From positions 1 to 64,000 of the forward strand of contig NZ_AUHD01000007.1 of assembly GCF_000423005.1 (NCBI RefSeq): 64,000 nt of DNA. The letters run 5' to 3'. The DNA is from Gelidibacter mesophilus DSM 14095 (GTDB lineage: Bacteria > Bacteroidota > Bacteroidia > Flavobacteriales > Flavobacteriaceae). Every line of letters begins with the position of its first letter. Within the stretch, counting starts at the first letter, position 1. Below the pieces are notes generated by a model that saw nothing but the letters and a program-made list of their open reading frames with translations, did no database searches and was not told where the DNA came from. The translations under genes and the position numbers were made by a program. Shown in pieces: positions 52,131-60,442 of the stretch.

Positions 52131-54386
52131 ATGAAGAGCTTTTATTATTTCTTAGTAGCCATCTTTCTGACCACTCACGTTAGTGCACAAAAACTTACTC
52201 CAGCAGAGTATCAAAGCGCAGTAAGTTTTATGCACGAGAATTTAAACAATAAAACGGTATTTAATCTTTACACTAACGCGTATTGGTTTAATGACCATTC
52301 CGGACTTTGGTTTGTGGATTACAGCAAAAATAACGAGACTTATAAAACCCTTTCTTTTGAGGATTATAAAGTAAAACTGCTGTTTGATCATGAAAGAATT
52401 GCTCAAGAATTATCCAAAATAACGAAAAAAAAAATTGAGGCAAATCAATTGGAGCTCTCAAATATTGAGCGAACAAAAGGGGAGGGTCTAATTTTTGATT
52501 TTGACTCGAAGACCTATACATTCCATCCTAAAACCTATCAAATTCAGCTTAAAAAAGAAGAGCAAAAACAGGAGAAAAATGAATTTGAAACTAAGTCGCC
52601 AAACGAAAACTGGATTGCTTTCTCCAAAGATTATAATCTGTACATAAAATCTACAAAAACAGATCAGGAGTACCAATTGAGCTTTGACGGTAAAAAAGAC
52701 TATGAATACGCAACGTATTATGGTTGGTATGATATTTTGGAAGGAGAAAATGCGGAACGTCCAAAACATTTTAAAGTGACGTGGTCTAAAGATTCTAAAT
52801 GGATTGCAGCTGATGTTGTAGACTTTAGAAATGCAGAGAAGATGTATCTGTTAGACCATAGTATTGACTCCCTTTATAAATCAAAATTACTATCGTATTA
52901 CAGAGGTTCTCCTGGAGATACGACTATGGTTCATGTCACACCTGTGTTTTTTAATGTTGAAAGCAAAAAGGAAGTAAAAACAAACCTGCCAATAGGAACA
53001 CATATCAATTCAGTAGCTGTGGAGTGGATGGAAAAGTCTGGCGTACTGTTGGCAGGATATTCAGAAAGAGGTTATAAAAAGGAATTTTTAAAACTAATAG
53101 ACCATAATACAGGAACTGAAGAGACGCTTGTAGAAGAAACAAGTAAAACGAATATTGATAATTTTTGGTATAGAAAGTTTGATAACAAACAAAAGGTCAT
53201 CTTCTTGTCGGAGCGCAGCGGATGGCGACAACTCTATATGGTTGATATCAAAACGAATGAAACGAAACCTTTAACTAGTGGTAAGTTTTACATCAATTCC
53301 GTTATACATACCGATGAAGAAAACGAAGAAATTTATTTTTTAGCGTCAGGGAAAGACCCCAAAATGAATCCTTATCACCAGCAGCTTTTTAAAGTTGATT
53401 TCAAAGGAAACACGCTCTTGCTGACCCCAGAGAATGCACATCATTTGGTGTCTTTTTCAAACGATGGACTCTACTTTGTCGATAATTATTCAAGCGTAAA
53501 TAATCCTACCAACACTGTTTTGAGATTGGCTAAATCTGGTAAAATAGTGGCGGAATTAACAACGGCAGAGATTGCGGATGTTTTGGTAAAAGGATGGACA
53601 GCGCCAGAACCATTTAAATTAACCGCAAAAGATGGCAAGACCACTATTTATGGAGCCCTCTGGAAACCAACTCATTTTGATCCCACCAAATCGTATCCAA
53701 TAATTGATCATACCTATTCTGGTCCGCATACCCAAATGTTTCCAAAATCGTTTGACAGGGCATTTATGAATCAATCCTTGGCCGAACTCGGTTTTATAGT
53801 GATGATGGTGGATGGGTTGGGGAGCTCTGGGCGTTCAAAAGAATTTCATGACCATTCCTATAAAAACATGGGCAATAATCTTGAAGATCACATTCTGGCC
53901 ATCTCTTATTTAGGAAATCAATACGCTTGGGTGGATACTGATCGTGTGGGGGTTTTTGGTCATTCTGCAGGTGGATATGATACGGGAAGAGCGATGCTCG
54001 CGTTTCCTGAGGTGTACAAAGTAGGGGTGGCAAGTTCTGCAGACCATGATTTTAGAATGGAAAAAGCGTGGTGGCCTGAAATGTACCAAGGCTGGCCAGT
54101 AGATGCAACTTATGAAGAGGTGTCCAATATAACAAATGCCAAAAACTTGAAAGGAAAATTATTGTTGGTGCATGGTGGGATTGATGAAAACGTAAATCCT
54201 TCCGCCACCTTTAAATTCGCGGAAGCTTTAATAAATGCAGATAAGGAATTTGATTTGTTCATTTTTCCAAGTCAACGTCATGGTTATCAAGGCAAGGCTA
54301 ACAAATATTTCATTAAAAAAAGATGGAATTATTTTGTGGAGCATTTAAAGGAGGAGGTGCCAATTTGGGATTTTAAATGGGAATAA
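52131..54386 (+). CDS. S9 prolyl oligopeptidase family protease (DPP IV-like)
   Basis: 751 residues with a signal peptide (to VSAQ, about 19). An N-terminal beta-propeller (DPPIV_N type) is followed by the hydrolase domain. The catalytic serine is in GVFGHSAGGYDTG, aspartate in VHGGIDENVNP and histidine in FPSQRHGYQGK. DPP IV enzymes release X-Pro dipeptides, which suits a pathway for proline/hydroxyproline-rich peptides. It sits between epimerase and D-amino-acid dehydrogenase genes; the next ATG begins at the base after its stop. Confidence 0.92.
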   Translation: MKSFYYFLVAIFLTTHVSAQKLTPAEYQSAVSFMHENLNNKTVFNLYTNAYWFNDHSGLWFVDYSKNNETYKTLSFEDYKVKLLFDHERIAQELSKITKKKIEANQLELSNIERTKGEGLIFDFDSKTYTFHPKTYQIQLKKEEQKQEKNEFETKSPNENWIAFSKDYNLYIKSTKTDQEYQLSFDGKKDYEYATYYGWYDILEGENAERPKHFKVTWSKDSKWIAADVVDFRNAEKMYLLDHSIDSLYKSKLLSYYRGSPGDTTMVHVTPVFFNVESKKEVKTNLPIGTHINSVAVEWMEKSGVLLAGYSERGYKKEFLKLIDHNTGTEETLVEETSKTNIDNFWYRKFDNKQKVIFLSERSGWRQLYMVDIKTNETKPLTSGKFYINSVIHTDEENEEIYFLASGKDPKMNPYHQQLFKVDFKGNTLLLTPENAHHLVSFSNDGLYFVDNYSSVNNPTNTVLRLAKSGKIVAELTTAEIADVLVKGWTAPEPFKLTAKDGKTTIYGALWKPTHFDPTKSYPIIDHTYSGPHTQMFPKSFDRAFMNQSLAELGFIVMMVDGLGSSGRSKEFHDHSYKNMGNNLEDHILAISYLGNQYAWVDTDRVGVFGHSAGGYDTGRAMLAFPEVYKVGVASSADHDFRMEKAWWPEMYQGWPVDATYEEVSNITNAKNLKGKLLLVHGGIDENVNPSATFKFAEALINADKEFDLFIFPSQRHGYQGKANKYFIKKRWNYFVEHLKEEVPIWDFKWE

Positions 54387-55634
54387 ATGAATAAAAATGT
54401 TATCGTTATCGGAGGCGGAATCATCGGTTTGTGTTCCGCATATTATCTTCAAAAGGAAGGGCATCACGTCACAATTATTGACCAATCCAATATGGACGCT
54501 GGTGCGTCCTATGTCAATGCTGGGTTTTTATCGCCGAGCCATATCATTCCTTTGTCTGCTCCCGGAGTAATGCGGAAAGGTTTGAAATGGATGTTTGATC
54601 CCACAAGCCCTCTTTATATCAAGCCACGACTGGATTCTGATTTTTTAAAATGGACCTATGCCTTTAATAAATCCTGCAATCCCAATCATGTTAAAAACGC
54701 GATTCCAGCCATTAAATCCTTGGCAGTGTTGAGCCAAGAATTATATAAGGACATTAGGGAAAAGGAGCACTTCTCATCTCAATATCAAAAAGATGGAATA
54801 TTGATGTTGTTTCAGACTGAGAAAATGCTTCACGAAGAGCTCAAACATGCGCGATTGGCTACGGAAGAAGGTTTGGAAGTGAATGAAGTGACGCTTACTG
54901 ATTTAAAACAATTGGAGCCAAATGTAAATTTGAACGTTTTAGGTGGTATGTATTATAAATGCGATGCACATACCACACCAAACGAATTTATGACGGAAAT
55001 GAAAGCCTATTTAAAAACGAATGGGGTGGTATTTTATCCCAATGAGAAGGTGGAAGATTTAGAAGTGAAAAATAAGAAAATAGTAGCACTTGTCACTAAA
55101 GCTCATAAACTCACTGCCGATGAATTTGTCTTAGCGGCAGGTTCTTGGAGCGCAACCTTAAGTAAAAAGTTAGGCATCCATTTATTATTGGAGGCCGGAA
55201 AGGGGTATAGAATTGATACCACACGGTCCACCGGCATAAAGTTGCCCGCCATTTTAGTTGAATCCAAGGTGGCCGTAACACCGATGCACGGTTTTACTCG
55301 TTTTGCAGGCACCATGGAGATTGCGGGAATTAATGATACCATCAATAAATCGAGGGTCAACGCCATTGCTAATGCGGTTACCAAATATTATCCAGAAATA
55401 TCAGTAACCGATACTGAAAAAGATGCAGCAGCGTCAGGGTTACGGCCGGTCTCTCCTGATGGATTGGCCTATATTGGGACGTCTTCCAAATGTTCTAATT
55501 TAATTATCGCGGCAGGTCACGCCATGTTGGGTTGGAGTATGGCCACGGGAACTGGGAAATTAGTGTCTGAACTGATTTCAGAAAAAAAACCAAGTCTAGA
55601 ATTAAAGATGTTTAGTCCGGATCGGAAGTTTTAA
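54387..55634 (+). CDS. FAD D-amino-acid dehydrogenase, probable D-hydroxyproline dehydrogenase
   Basis: 415 residues. The N-terminal FAD-binding GxGxxG is VIGGGIIGLCSAYYL. DAO-family motifs follow, with ASYVNAGFLSPSHI, AGSWSATLSKKLGI and RPVSPDGLAYIGTS toward the C-terminus. In the operon it is expected to oxidise cis-4-hydroxy-D-proline to 1-pyrroline-4-hydroxy-2-carboxylate, the substrate of the DapA-family enzyme at 46743. No signal peptide, so membrane or cytoplasmic association. Confidence 0.9.
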   Translation: MNKNVIVIGGGIIGLCSAYYLQKEGHHVTIIDQSNMDAGASYVNAGFLSPSHIIPLSAPGVMRKGLKWMFDPTSPLYIKPRLDSDFLKWTYAFNKSCNPNHVKNAIPAIKSLAVLSQELYKDIREKEHFSSQYQKDGILMLFQTEKMLHEELKHARLATEEGLEVNEVTLTDLKQLEPNVNLNVLGGMYYKCDAHTTPNEFMTEMKAYLKTNGVVFYPNEKVEDLEVKNKKIVALVTKAHKLTADEFVLAAGSWSATLSKKLGIHLLLEAGKGYRIDTTRSTGIKLPAILVESKVAVTPMHGFTRFAGTMEIAGINDTINKSRVNAIANAVTKYYPEISVTDTEKDAAASGLRPVSPDGLAYIGTSSKCSNLIIAAGHAMLGWSMATGTGKLVSELISEKKPSLELKMFSPDRKF

Positions 55635-55718
55635 AAAGGTTTTGTTTATGGTGTTTTTATCGGATATATTGGAATTTTTTGCCCTCTAAACCCATCAAAA
55701 AGCGGTTGGTCGAATAAA

Positions 55719-55750
55719 TTGTTGAGTTTTTTATTTTTTAACCATATTTG
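55719..55750 (+). promoter_or_regulatory. Candidate promoter of the STAS gene
   Basis: TTG near 55722-55724 and CATATTTG (55743-55750, one mismatch to TAnnTTTG) are 18 bp apart. Transcription would start about 50 bp before the STAS ATG. Confidence 0.45.
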
Positions 55751-55811
55751 TCTCATTACCAATGATTAATAGCCCAAAATTTATTTATTAACCAACTTAA
55801 TCTATGCTGTC

Positions 55812-56093
55812 ATGGAGTTAGAAATTACTAAACACACCGCTTTTATTCAAGTAAAGGGAGTTCTTAACAAATTCAATGTACACCAATTCAAAAGAGAATT
55901 TTCAAATGTTTTTGAAAAACAGGATGCTGTTGTCATTAACATTGAAAAACTCACTAGTATTGATCGTTATGGCGTGAATGCTTTGGCTCAATTGCATAAT
56001 GAATCTCTTATTAAAAGTAAAAAACTTTCCATTATAGGAATGGGCTGTGACGATTTATATGAGCATTTCAAATCTGAGGAAACCGCAGCTTGA
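55812..56093 (+). CDS. STAS-domain protein
   Basis: 93 residues. The strand-helix pattern and VVINIEKLTSIDRYGVNALA, including a Ser/Asp pair at the usual phosphorylation loop, fit anti-sigma-factor antagonist-like STAS domains. No kinase or PP2C phosphatase partner is adjacent. It is single-gene, with its own promoter-like sequence. Confidence 0.75.
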   Translation: MELEITKHTAFIQVKGVLNKFNVHQFKREFSNVFEKQDAVVINIEKLTSIDRYGVNALAQLHNESLIKSKKLSIIGMGCDDLYEHFKSEETAA

Positions 56094-56275
56094 AGAGCGG
56101 CCCCAACCTTCACTAGTTTGCCATTCGTTTTCAATTATTTAAAAAGGATGGTGACTGTGGCATTTAGCTATAGTTGATGTTCAAGTACAAGTTGCATTAG
56201 GGTATAGATCGCTTGACTAGGTGTCAATTATTGAGTAGTTCTGAGTAGTTCAAATGTGTGGAAAGAGCAGCTTCC

Positions 56276-56734
56276 TTAGCAGGACATATCTGCAACGATT
56301 TTCCAATGGCCATTAATGTATTTGAATATAATCGTAAAAACACCATTGGTATTACCTACATTTCTTTCTAAATGATATTCCCCAAACACCAAATAGGCAC
56401 CCTTCGCAATCATTGAAATATCAGTGATTACAAATTTGAGTGTGCCACTTTCCTCTGTGGTAGGGTAATATGTTTTGTAATTAGACAAACTTTTATCCCA
56501 GCCATAAGTCATACCGCTCTTCCCAAAAAATTTTAAGGAATCGTTTTTCCAATACCCGTCCATAAATCCTTCCAAATCGTGAGTGTTCCATGCAATTTCT
56601 TGATTGGCCAAAGCTTTTTTTATAGCAATTTTCGCTTCACTTTCTGATGGAAACATGTTTTTTTTATCGTTTATATTGCAAGAAAATACTAATAGTAACA
56701 GGAATGCATAAAGAGATTTCATGACAGAATTCAT
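56276..56734 (-). CDS. NTF2-like (DUF4440/SnoaL) lipoprotein
   Basis: 152 residues with a lipobox (LLVFSCNIN, cysteine about 19). The body has AIKKALANQEIAWNTHDLEG, FMDGYWKNDSLKFFGKSG and IIFKYINGHWKIVADMS, the pattern of NTF2-like SnoaL/DUF4440 proteins. It is probably a periplasmic small-molecule binder. It faces away from the DUF1080 operon's end, with a terminator hairpin between. Confidence 0.82.
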   Translation of the reverse strand: MNSVMKSLYAFLLLLVFSCNINDKKNMFPSESEAKIAIKKALANQEIAWNTHDLEGFMDGYWKNDSLKFFGKSGMTYGWDKSLSNYKTYYPTTEESGTLKFVITDISMIAKGAYLVFGEYHLERNVGNTNGVFTIIFKYINGHWKIVADMSC

Positions 56735-56785
56735 TTTGGAGTTTGATGGCTTTGTAAGGTATCCCTTATAAATGAGTTGCTAAAA

Positions 56786-56837
56786 AAACCTGACCGGTTT
56801 TTACCTGTCCGCTGAAGGAGCAAAACCTGTCAGGTTT
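56786..56837 (-). terminator. Palindromic repeat acting as terminator, copy A
   Basis: AAACCTGACCGG at the left pairs with the AACCTGTCAGGTTT block at 56822-56837. On the minus strand the hairpin ends in seven T, so it terminates the leftward DUF1080 genes. The same unit, including an inner TACCTGTCCGC-GAAGGAG, occurs at 59964. Confidence 0.75.
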
Positions 56838-56865
56838 AATAATTACAAGAATTTTGGTATAATTA

Positions 56866-57459
56866 TTAAAGCGTCTTCAATCGGATATTCCTCCAATAGA
56901 CTTTAATTCCGCCGCCGTCATGTATCTGTAAGGCTATTTTGCCGTTGGCAGCTCCTATTTTTTCATCAGAAAAATTGACCATCTCCACGCCATTTAACCA
57001 ACTAGTGATTTGGTTGTCTTTTACTTTGATTCTCAAATCATTCCATGCCCCGTATTTAAGTGCCGCTTCTTTTTCAGGAGATGGCTTGATCAACCAACCA
57101 CGACCATAAGATTCATAAATACCACCCGTATGAAGGTTTGGCGGTGCAACCTCTATCTGCCACCCAGATATCTTTGTGCCCTCAATTTCAGATCGGATAA
57201 ACACTCCGCTGTTACCATCGGCTTCTTGTTTAAATTCTAAATTGATCTCAAAGTTCTTATAGTTTTCTTCAGTGGCAAGGTAGCCATATTGTTTGTCTGG
57301 ACCACTTTCAGAGATTAACAACCCATCTTCTACATACCATTTCTCGGTACCATAGGTTTGCCATCCTTCAAGATTTTTTCCATTGAAAAGTTCTTTGCTA
57401 GACTGACAACTTGTGAATGCGAAGCTCAGTGCAATCGCTAGTAAACTAATTTTTTTCAT
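56866..57459 (-). CDS. DUF1080 (3-keto-sugar hydrolase) protein 2
   Basis: 197 residues, signal/lipobox near FTSCQ (cysteine about 18). FNGKNLEGWQTYGTEKWYVE, DGNSGVFIRSE and LRIKVKDNQITSWLNG are the DUF1080 jelly-roll motifs (Pfam name 3-keto-disaccharide hydrolase). Such domains act on 3-keto-glycosides, often after a Gfo/Idh/MocA enzyme makes the keto sugar. The operon here has one such enzyme and two DUF1080 proteins. Confidence 0.87.
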   Translation of the reverse strand: MKKISLLAIALSFAFTSCQSSKELFNGKNLEGWQTYGTEKWYVEDGLLISESGPDKQYGYLATEENYKNFEINLEFKQEADGNSGVFIRSEIEGTKISGWQIEVAPPNLHTGGIYESYGRGWLIKPSPEKEAALKYGAWNDLRIKVKDNQITSWLNGVEMVNFSDEKIGAANGKIALQIHDGGGIKVYWRNIRLKTL

Positions 57460-57559
57460 ATTTAGAGTTTAAGAGCCCAACATGGTTGAGCTTTGTATTA
57501 TTTGAATCTTGATTTGATAAAAAGTTGAACAGCCTAAATAACAATCAGCCTGATACTTT

Positions 57560-58378
57560 TTATAATCTTCTAATTTTAATGTTTCGGAACCAGATAGGGC
57601 TAGCATGATCCTGCAACCCAATAAAGCCTGTTTTGAATTTACCATAGTCAGGGCTTCCTTCCCATTTTCCTGAATTCTTTTTCTTATGCCATTCCTCGTC
57701 CCACGGAACAAATGATAGTACTTTTATACCATTCAGCCAATGTTCTACATTGTCGGGTGTAAATACAATTTTACTGGAATTCCATTCACCTATAGGATTG
57801 AGTTGAATTTTATCGGGATCTGGGGCGTGCATGGAGTAATCTGAGGCTGTTTTATTGAGAGGCTTTAACTCTGAAAGATTTTCCGTATGGCCAAGGCTTT
57901 TGTTATATCCGGTAAGATCGTGGATTTTTTCGTAATTTTTGTCGTCTATGAGTTGATATTCTGGAGCTACATTATACGGTGCAGAATAGCCTTCTTTAAT
58001 ATGGTAAAGAATGCCACTGTTTCCGCCCTCGGGAAGTTTCCACTCCAAATAGAGTTCAAAATTATCAAACTCTTCAGCACCATAAATGATGTCACGTCCG
58101 CCAGTGTAATCCTCTTCCAACCCGAGCTCTGTATTATAGGTAAGGACTTCATTCTCTATGATCCAACCAGGAGGTAATTGTTCTTCATTGTAGGCTCTCC
58201 AACCGTCAAGAGAGGTGCCGTCAAACAAATACTGCCAATCTCCGTCGTTTATTTGGTTCTCACTTTGGTTATTTTCTAGAGCGACTTTTTCTTCTTCAAC
58301 TTGCTTACGGCTCTTATCTGAATCTTTACAGGCAATTATTGATAGTACCAATAACACACTCGTTAATGTTCTTTTCAT
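57560..58378 (-). CDS. DUF1080 (3-keto-sugar hydrolase) lipoprotein 1
   Basis: 272 residues with a lipobox (VLSIIACKDSD, cysteine about 17) and a charged spacer. The DUF1080 domain has FDGTSLDGWRAYNEEQLPPG, LPEGGNSGILYHI and HWLNGIKVLSFV, ending IWFRNIKIRRL. It is larger than its neighbour because of loops around residue 125-175. It lies 16 bp downstream of the oxidoreductase gene and is likely co-transcribed. Confidence 0.88.
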   Translation of the reverse strand: MKRTLTSVLLVLSIIACKDSDKSRKQVEEEKVALENNQSENQINDGDWQYLFDGTSLDGWRAYNEEQLPPGWIIENEVLTYNTELGLEEDYTGGRDIIYGAEEFDNFELYLEWKLPEGGNSGILYHIKEGYSAPYNVAPEYQLIDDKNYEKIHDLTGYNKSLGHTENLSELKPLNKTASDYSMHAPDPDKIQLNPIGEWNSSKIVFTPDNVEHWLNGIKVLSFVPWDEEWHKKKNSGKWEGSPDYGKFKTGFIGLQDHASPIWFRNIKIRRL

Positions 58379-58394
58379 TATTATAAGTTTAATA

Positions 58395-59741
58395 TTAAAT
58401 CGTTTTCATGTTCTGTGGGTCCCATCCAATAAATGCATTTTTCTCATAACTTGCGTTACAGAGTAATGCCGGAGCTGCGGCACGGAAACCAAAAAGTGGA
58501 TCTTCCGCCACTGTTCCATTATTTCGGATGGCATCGAAAAAATTTCCAAAATGGTCATAATGTGCACCTTTATAACCACTTTGGGCATTATAAACTGTGG
58601 TCAGTGGGGCTTCCATTGTTTTCCTATCGGATTTAGTGTTTGCTTCCTTGGCTTTTGCCGCTAAAAAGGGATCATCACTCTCGCCACCTGCATTACGCTT
58701 TAACGTCACACGATCCCATTCTACGTCCATTGAGCCTTTGCTCCCCACAAGTTTCAGATAGGTGGTGCCACTGGTGCCATCCACAAAATTACAACGTAGA
58801 GAAAGATTGAATGCCGGGTGCTCTTTCGTGTCGGGATAATCAAACATTCCTAATAAGATATCAGGAACTTCCCGACCATCTTTCCAATAGCGCAATCCGC
58901 CCATAGCTGCAATTTTATTGGGGCCTATAGAATTTGTGATAAAATGTAAACTGGAAAAAAGATGTACGAAAAGATCTCCTGCCATTCCTGTCCCATAATC
59001 GAGGTAATTGCGCCATCTAAAAAAGCGTAAGGGGTCGAAAGGCAGGTCTTTGCTTATGGAAAGATAATTTTTCCAATCCACCGTTTTCGTAGAGGCATCG
59101 TTAGGGATAGGATATTGCCATGCCCCAATTGGGGAGTTTCTCGCCCAAAATCCTTCGGCATAATTGAGCTCACCAATAGCGCCAGCGGCCAATAGTTCTT
59201 TTGCTTTTTCGTTGCCTAAGGAAGACATACCCTGACTTCCTACGATATAAACCTTACCAGATTTCTTCCAGGCATTAATGATCTCATGTCCTTCATCAAC
59301 AGTGTGTACCATAGGTTTTTCGCAATACACATGCTTACCTGCATTTAAGGCATCAATGCTGATTTTTTTGTGCCAAAAATCAGGAGTTCCTATAATCACC
59401 GCATCAATATCTGACCGTTTTAAAACGTCTTGGTAGTTTTTGGTGACCATCAGATTGCTTCCCCAAGTCGTTTTGGCATCATTTATCCGTCCATCATAGA
59501 GATCGCAAACTGCAACTAGCTCAATGTTTTTATGTTGTAAGGCGGTATTGGTGTCGGCAACGCCCATGCCACCTGCACCTATTAATGCGATTTTTAGCGT
59601 TTTGGGATTGTTTGAATCTAAGGTCTTCCTTTCAAGAAAATTAAGGGCTTCAGGTGTCTTAGCAAAGACAGAGGGTGTCAATATTGCCGCGGCACCAGCT
59701 AGGCCAAGATTTCTCAAAAATAATCGTCTGTGTTTTTCCAT
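58395..59741 (-). CDS. Gfo/Idh/MocA oxidoreductase with Tat-like signal
   Basis: 448 residues. The N-terminus KHRRLFLRNLGLAGAAA is a twin-arginine signal, so the enzyme is probably periplasmic and carries its cofactor through folded. The Rossmann motif is IGAGGMGVADTN and the family lysine is in HVYCEKPMV. The long C-terminal domain includes FFRWRNYLDYGTGMAGDLFV. With the two DUF1080 genes downstream, a role in making 3-keto-sugars for those hydrolases is likely. Confidence 0.9.
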   Translation of the reverse strand: MEKHRRLFLRNLGLAGAAAILTPSVFAKTPEALNFLERKTLDSNNPKTLKIALIGAGGMGVADTNTALQHKNIELVAVCDLYDGRINDAKTTWGSNLMVTKNYQDVLKRSDIDAVIIGTPDFWHKKISIDALNAGKHVYCEKPMVHTVDEGHEIINAWKKSGKVYIVGSQGMSSLGNEKAKELLAAGAIGELNYAEGFWARNSPIGAWQYPIPNDASTKTVDWKNYLSISKDLPFDPLRFFRWRNYLDYGTGMAGDLFVHLFSSLHFITNSIGPNKIAAMGGLRYWKDGREVPDILLGMFDYPDTKEHPAFNLSLRCNFVDGTSGTTYLKLVGSKGSMDVEWDRVTLKRNAGGESDDPFLAAKAKEANTKSDRKTMEAPLTTVYNAQSGYKGAHYDHFGNFFDAIRNNGTVAEDPLFGFRAAAPALLCNASYEKNAFIGWDPQNMKTI

Positions 59742-60048
59742 TTAAAAGAGGTTTAAAATTTAATTGTGAGTTAAGCGATTTTAGGAAATGTTGTGTTTGT
59801 TCCAAAAAACAATTAACTCATGCGTTAGGATTTCAATACGACTAATATAATTGAAATTTAGTTAGGTCTAAAATTGAATTAGTTTGTTTTATGATTTCAT
59901 GGTAAGATTTACGTTGAAAAATTAGAATGAATAGAAATGTAAGTAATAGAAAGAATGCAAAAGGACCTGACAGGTTTTTACCTGTCCGCCGAAGGAGGAA
60001 AACCTGTCAGGTCTAATCTAGGAAATTGATGAATTCTAAGTATCCAAA
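59742..60048. other. Intergenic stretch with repeat copy B
   Basis: The DUF1080 operon promoter should lie here, but I found no clear TAnnTTTG on the minus strand. Contains the palindromic repeat at 59964-60013. Confidence 0.5.
59964..60013. repeat. Palindromic repeat, copy B
   Basis: GACCTGACAGGTTTTT (59964-59979) pairs with AAAACCTGTCAGGTC (59999-60013) and encloses the same ACCTGTCCGCCGAAGGAGG core as copy A at 56786. It is a near-perfect hairpin, 3.2 kb from its twin, in the same orientation. Confidence 0.8.
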
Positions 60049-60320
60049 TCAATCTTTTAAAGGCATATGAGTGGAGGTGATATATACCTTAGGCTGTTTG
60101 GTGTCCATTTGTTTTGTTGAAATATAAAGCTCCTTAACGGTTTTTAACCTAGGTTAAGGCCTCATCGCCTGAGATTGGTTTGCTGTTATAGAAAAAGAGT
60201 GCGCCTTTTTCCTTCCTATCAGCGATATGATCACTTGCCGTCATTGCCGGTTGTAAGATGTCGTTGTCGTCTTGTATAACAACCACATAACCATCCGTTT
60301 CATCTTTACTTTTATTTATA
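60049..60320 (-). pseudogene. 3' fragment of a decayed gene
   Basis: The minus strand reads DETDGYVVVIQDDNDILQPA, FFYNSKPISGDEALT, then a TAG and, after a frameshift, ELYISTKQMDTKQPKVYITS-like text to a stop at 60049-60051. The end looks like a real protein tail, but the frame is broken twice and no start is present. The family is not recognised. Confidence 0.5.
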
Positions 60321-60406
60321 GTGTTTTAATAAAAAGCCACTAATATACGAATGTGATATAAACCTATTCGTAAATTAGTGGCTCAAAATCTTTGCGCCTC
60401 AGCGAC

Positions 60407-60426
60407 CCTGCCTTCCGGCAGGCAGG
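60407..60426. repeat. GC-rich palindrome before the dipeptidase gene end
   Basis: CCTGCCTTCCGGCAGGCAGG can form a short stem (CTGCC/GGCAG). It is another member of the short GC palindrome family seen at 11190, 56800 and 59978, 17 bp past the dipeptidase stop. Confidence 0.6.
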
Positions 60427-60442
60427 TCTGAGAGAGAAAATC

